Positions 63,883 to 64,000 of a stretch of 64,000 bases of DNA are shown piece after piece. Made by a program: the position numbers and the translations under genes. Each line of letters opens with the position of its first letter. Within the stretch, counting starts at the first letter, position 1. The notes beneath the pieces were generated by a model. It had not been told where the DNA came from. It saw nothing but the letters and a program-made list of their open reading frames with translations, and ran no database searches. The DNA is from an uncultured Prevotellaceae bacterium. Its GTDB lineage: Bacteria > Bacteroidota > Bacteroidia > Bacteroidales > Bacteroidaceae. The stretch covers positions 61,833 through 125,832 of the forward strand of contig ONYA01000002.1 in the NCBI GenBank assembly GCA_900321965.1, written 5' to 3'.

Positions 63883-64000
63883 TCAGCTCTTCATTCTTAA
63901 AATGTCCAAGGTATTAAGAAACTGATAATAGTCCTCCTGTTCCTCAAAAATGTTCTGGTGATTTATACCACGCATCATCACATGATATATACCAGTTCCT
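63883..64000 (-). pseudogene. Fragment of a REP-associated (Y1/IS200-like) transposase
   Basis: The frame enters from the right edge and reads GTGIYHVMMRGINHQNIF, then EEQEDYYQFLNTLD, the conserved beginning of RAYT/IS200-type transposases. It stops at 63883-63885, before the HUH motif and catalytic tyrosine, so as written the gene is truncated. The upstream start lies outside the window. Confidence 0.75.

Noticed and set aside
63534-63917. Plus-strand open frame of 127 codons near the right end
   Set aside because: It runs through the REP-like hairpin in a frame without motifs and overlaps the more plausible short ORF at 63485.

Overview
This window looks like a chromosomal segment of a Bacteroidales bacterium, most probably Prevotella or a close relative. 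Promoters repeatedly show the Bacteroidetes -7 box TAnnTTTG, several with a TTTG-like -33 box about 20 nt upstream. Respiratory complex I has the reduced NuoABCDHIJKLMN layout with a fused NuoCD and no NuoEFG. Two-subunit methylmalonyl-CoA mutase, menaquinone methylation, HU-SPOR proteins and Wzi/SLBB/Wzz export proteins fit the same group. No rRNA, tRNA, CRISPR array or prophage was seen. The assignment is from gene content and motifs only; no search was run.

Layout. 1-3,557 (+): end of a DedA protein, then manC-gmd-fcl, which make GDP-mannose and GDP-L-fucose. 3,596-3,683: two strong hairpins between converging operons. 3,703-7,730 (-): methylmalonyl-CoA mutase. 7,840-8,583 (-): a LAS-peptidase-like DUF5715 protein. 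8,744-16,009 (+): phoH-purC-menG-aroE, then TPM protein-lemA-purM-kdsB. 15,986-16,642 (-): DnaJ-like protein. 16,783-20,891 (+): 5'-nucleotidase, NudC, HU-SPOR and FHA proteins. 20,888-28,553 (-): polysaccharide export and surface genes (Wzz, SLBB/Wza, CapD-like, a lipoprotein, Wzi). 28,555-33,209 (-): branched-chain amino acid genes ilvN, ilvB and ilvD, the last two split by a repeat element. 33,231-34,370 (-): receiver-kinase fusion. 34,465-40,665 (-): carB, carA, glmS. 40,814-50,937 (-): the complex I operon. 51,058-52,503 (+): RlmD. 52,492-56,983: divergent flippase and three glycosyltransferases. 56,970-61,124 (-): cytidylate-kinase-like protein, COG2509 flavoprotein, a 50-residue membrane protein, RluA-type pseudouridine synthase, acyl-ACP thioesterase. 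61,125-64,000: AT-rich accessory region with a DUF4143 ATPase, a 23-bp repeat array, a second broken DUF4143 gene, a REP-like hairpin and the end of a Y1 (REP-associated) transposase.

How it fits together. The GDP-fucose genes, the Wzi/Wza/Wzz/CapD block and the flippase/glycosyltransferase block together suggest surface polysaccharide synthesis spread over three loci. Methylmalonyl-CoA mutase fits succinate-propionate metabolism, and complex I plus MenG fit a menaquinone-based anaerobic respiratory chain.

Most unusual signals. (1) Short tandem repeats of 7-8 nt (or 14 nt) recur in genes or at their edges: in ilvB, in the COG2509 gene, in the arms of the element upstream of ilvB, beside the ilvB stop, and between nuoL and nuoM. 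(2) A 96-bp palindrome lies in frame inside the COG2509 gene and is apparently translated, much like the protein-coding palindromic elements of Rickettsia. (3) A ~320-bp MITE-like element with 45-bp perfect inverted repeats separates ilvD from ilvB. (4) Five exact CAGTTGGCC repeats at 23-bp steps, with a degenerate sixth, lie directly upstream of the DUF4143 ATPase.
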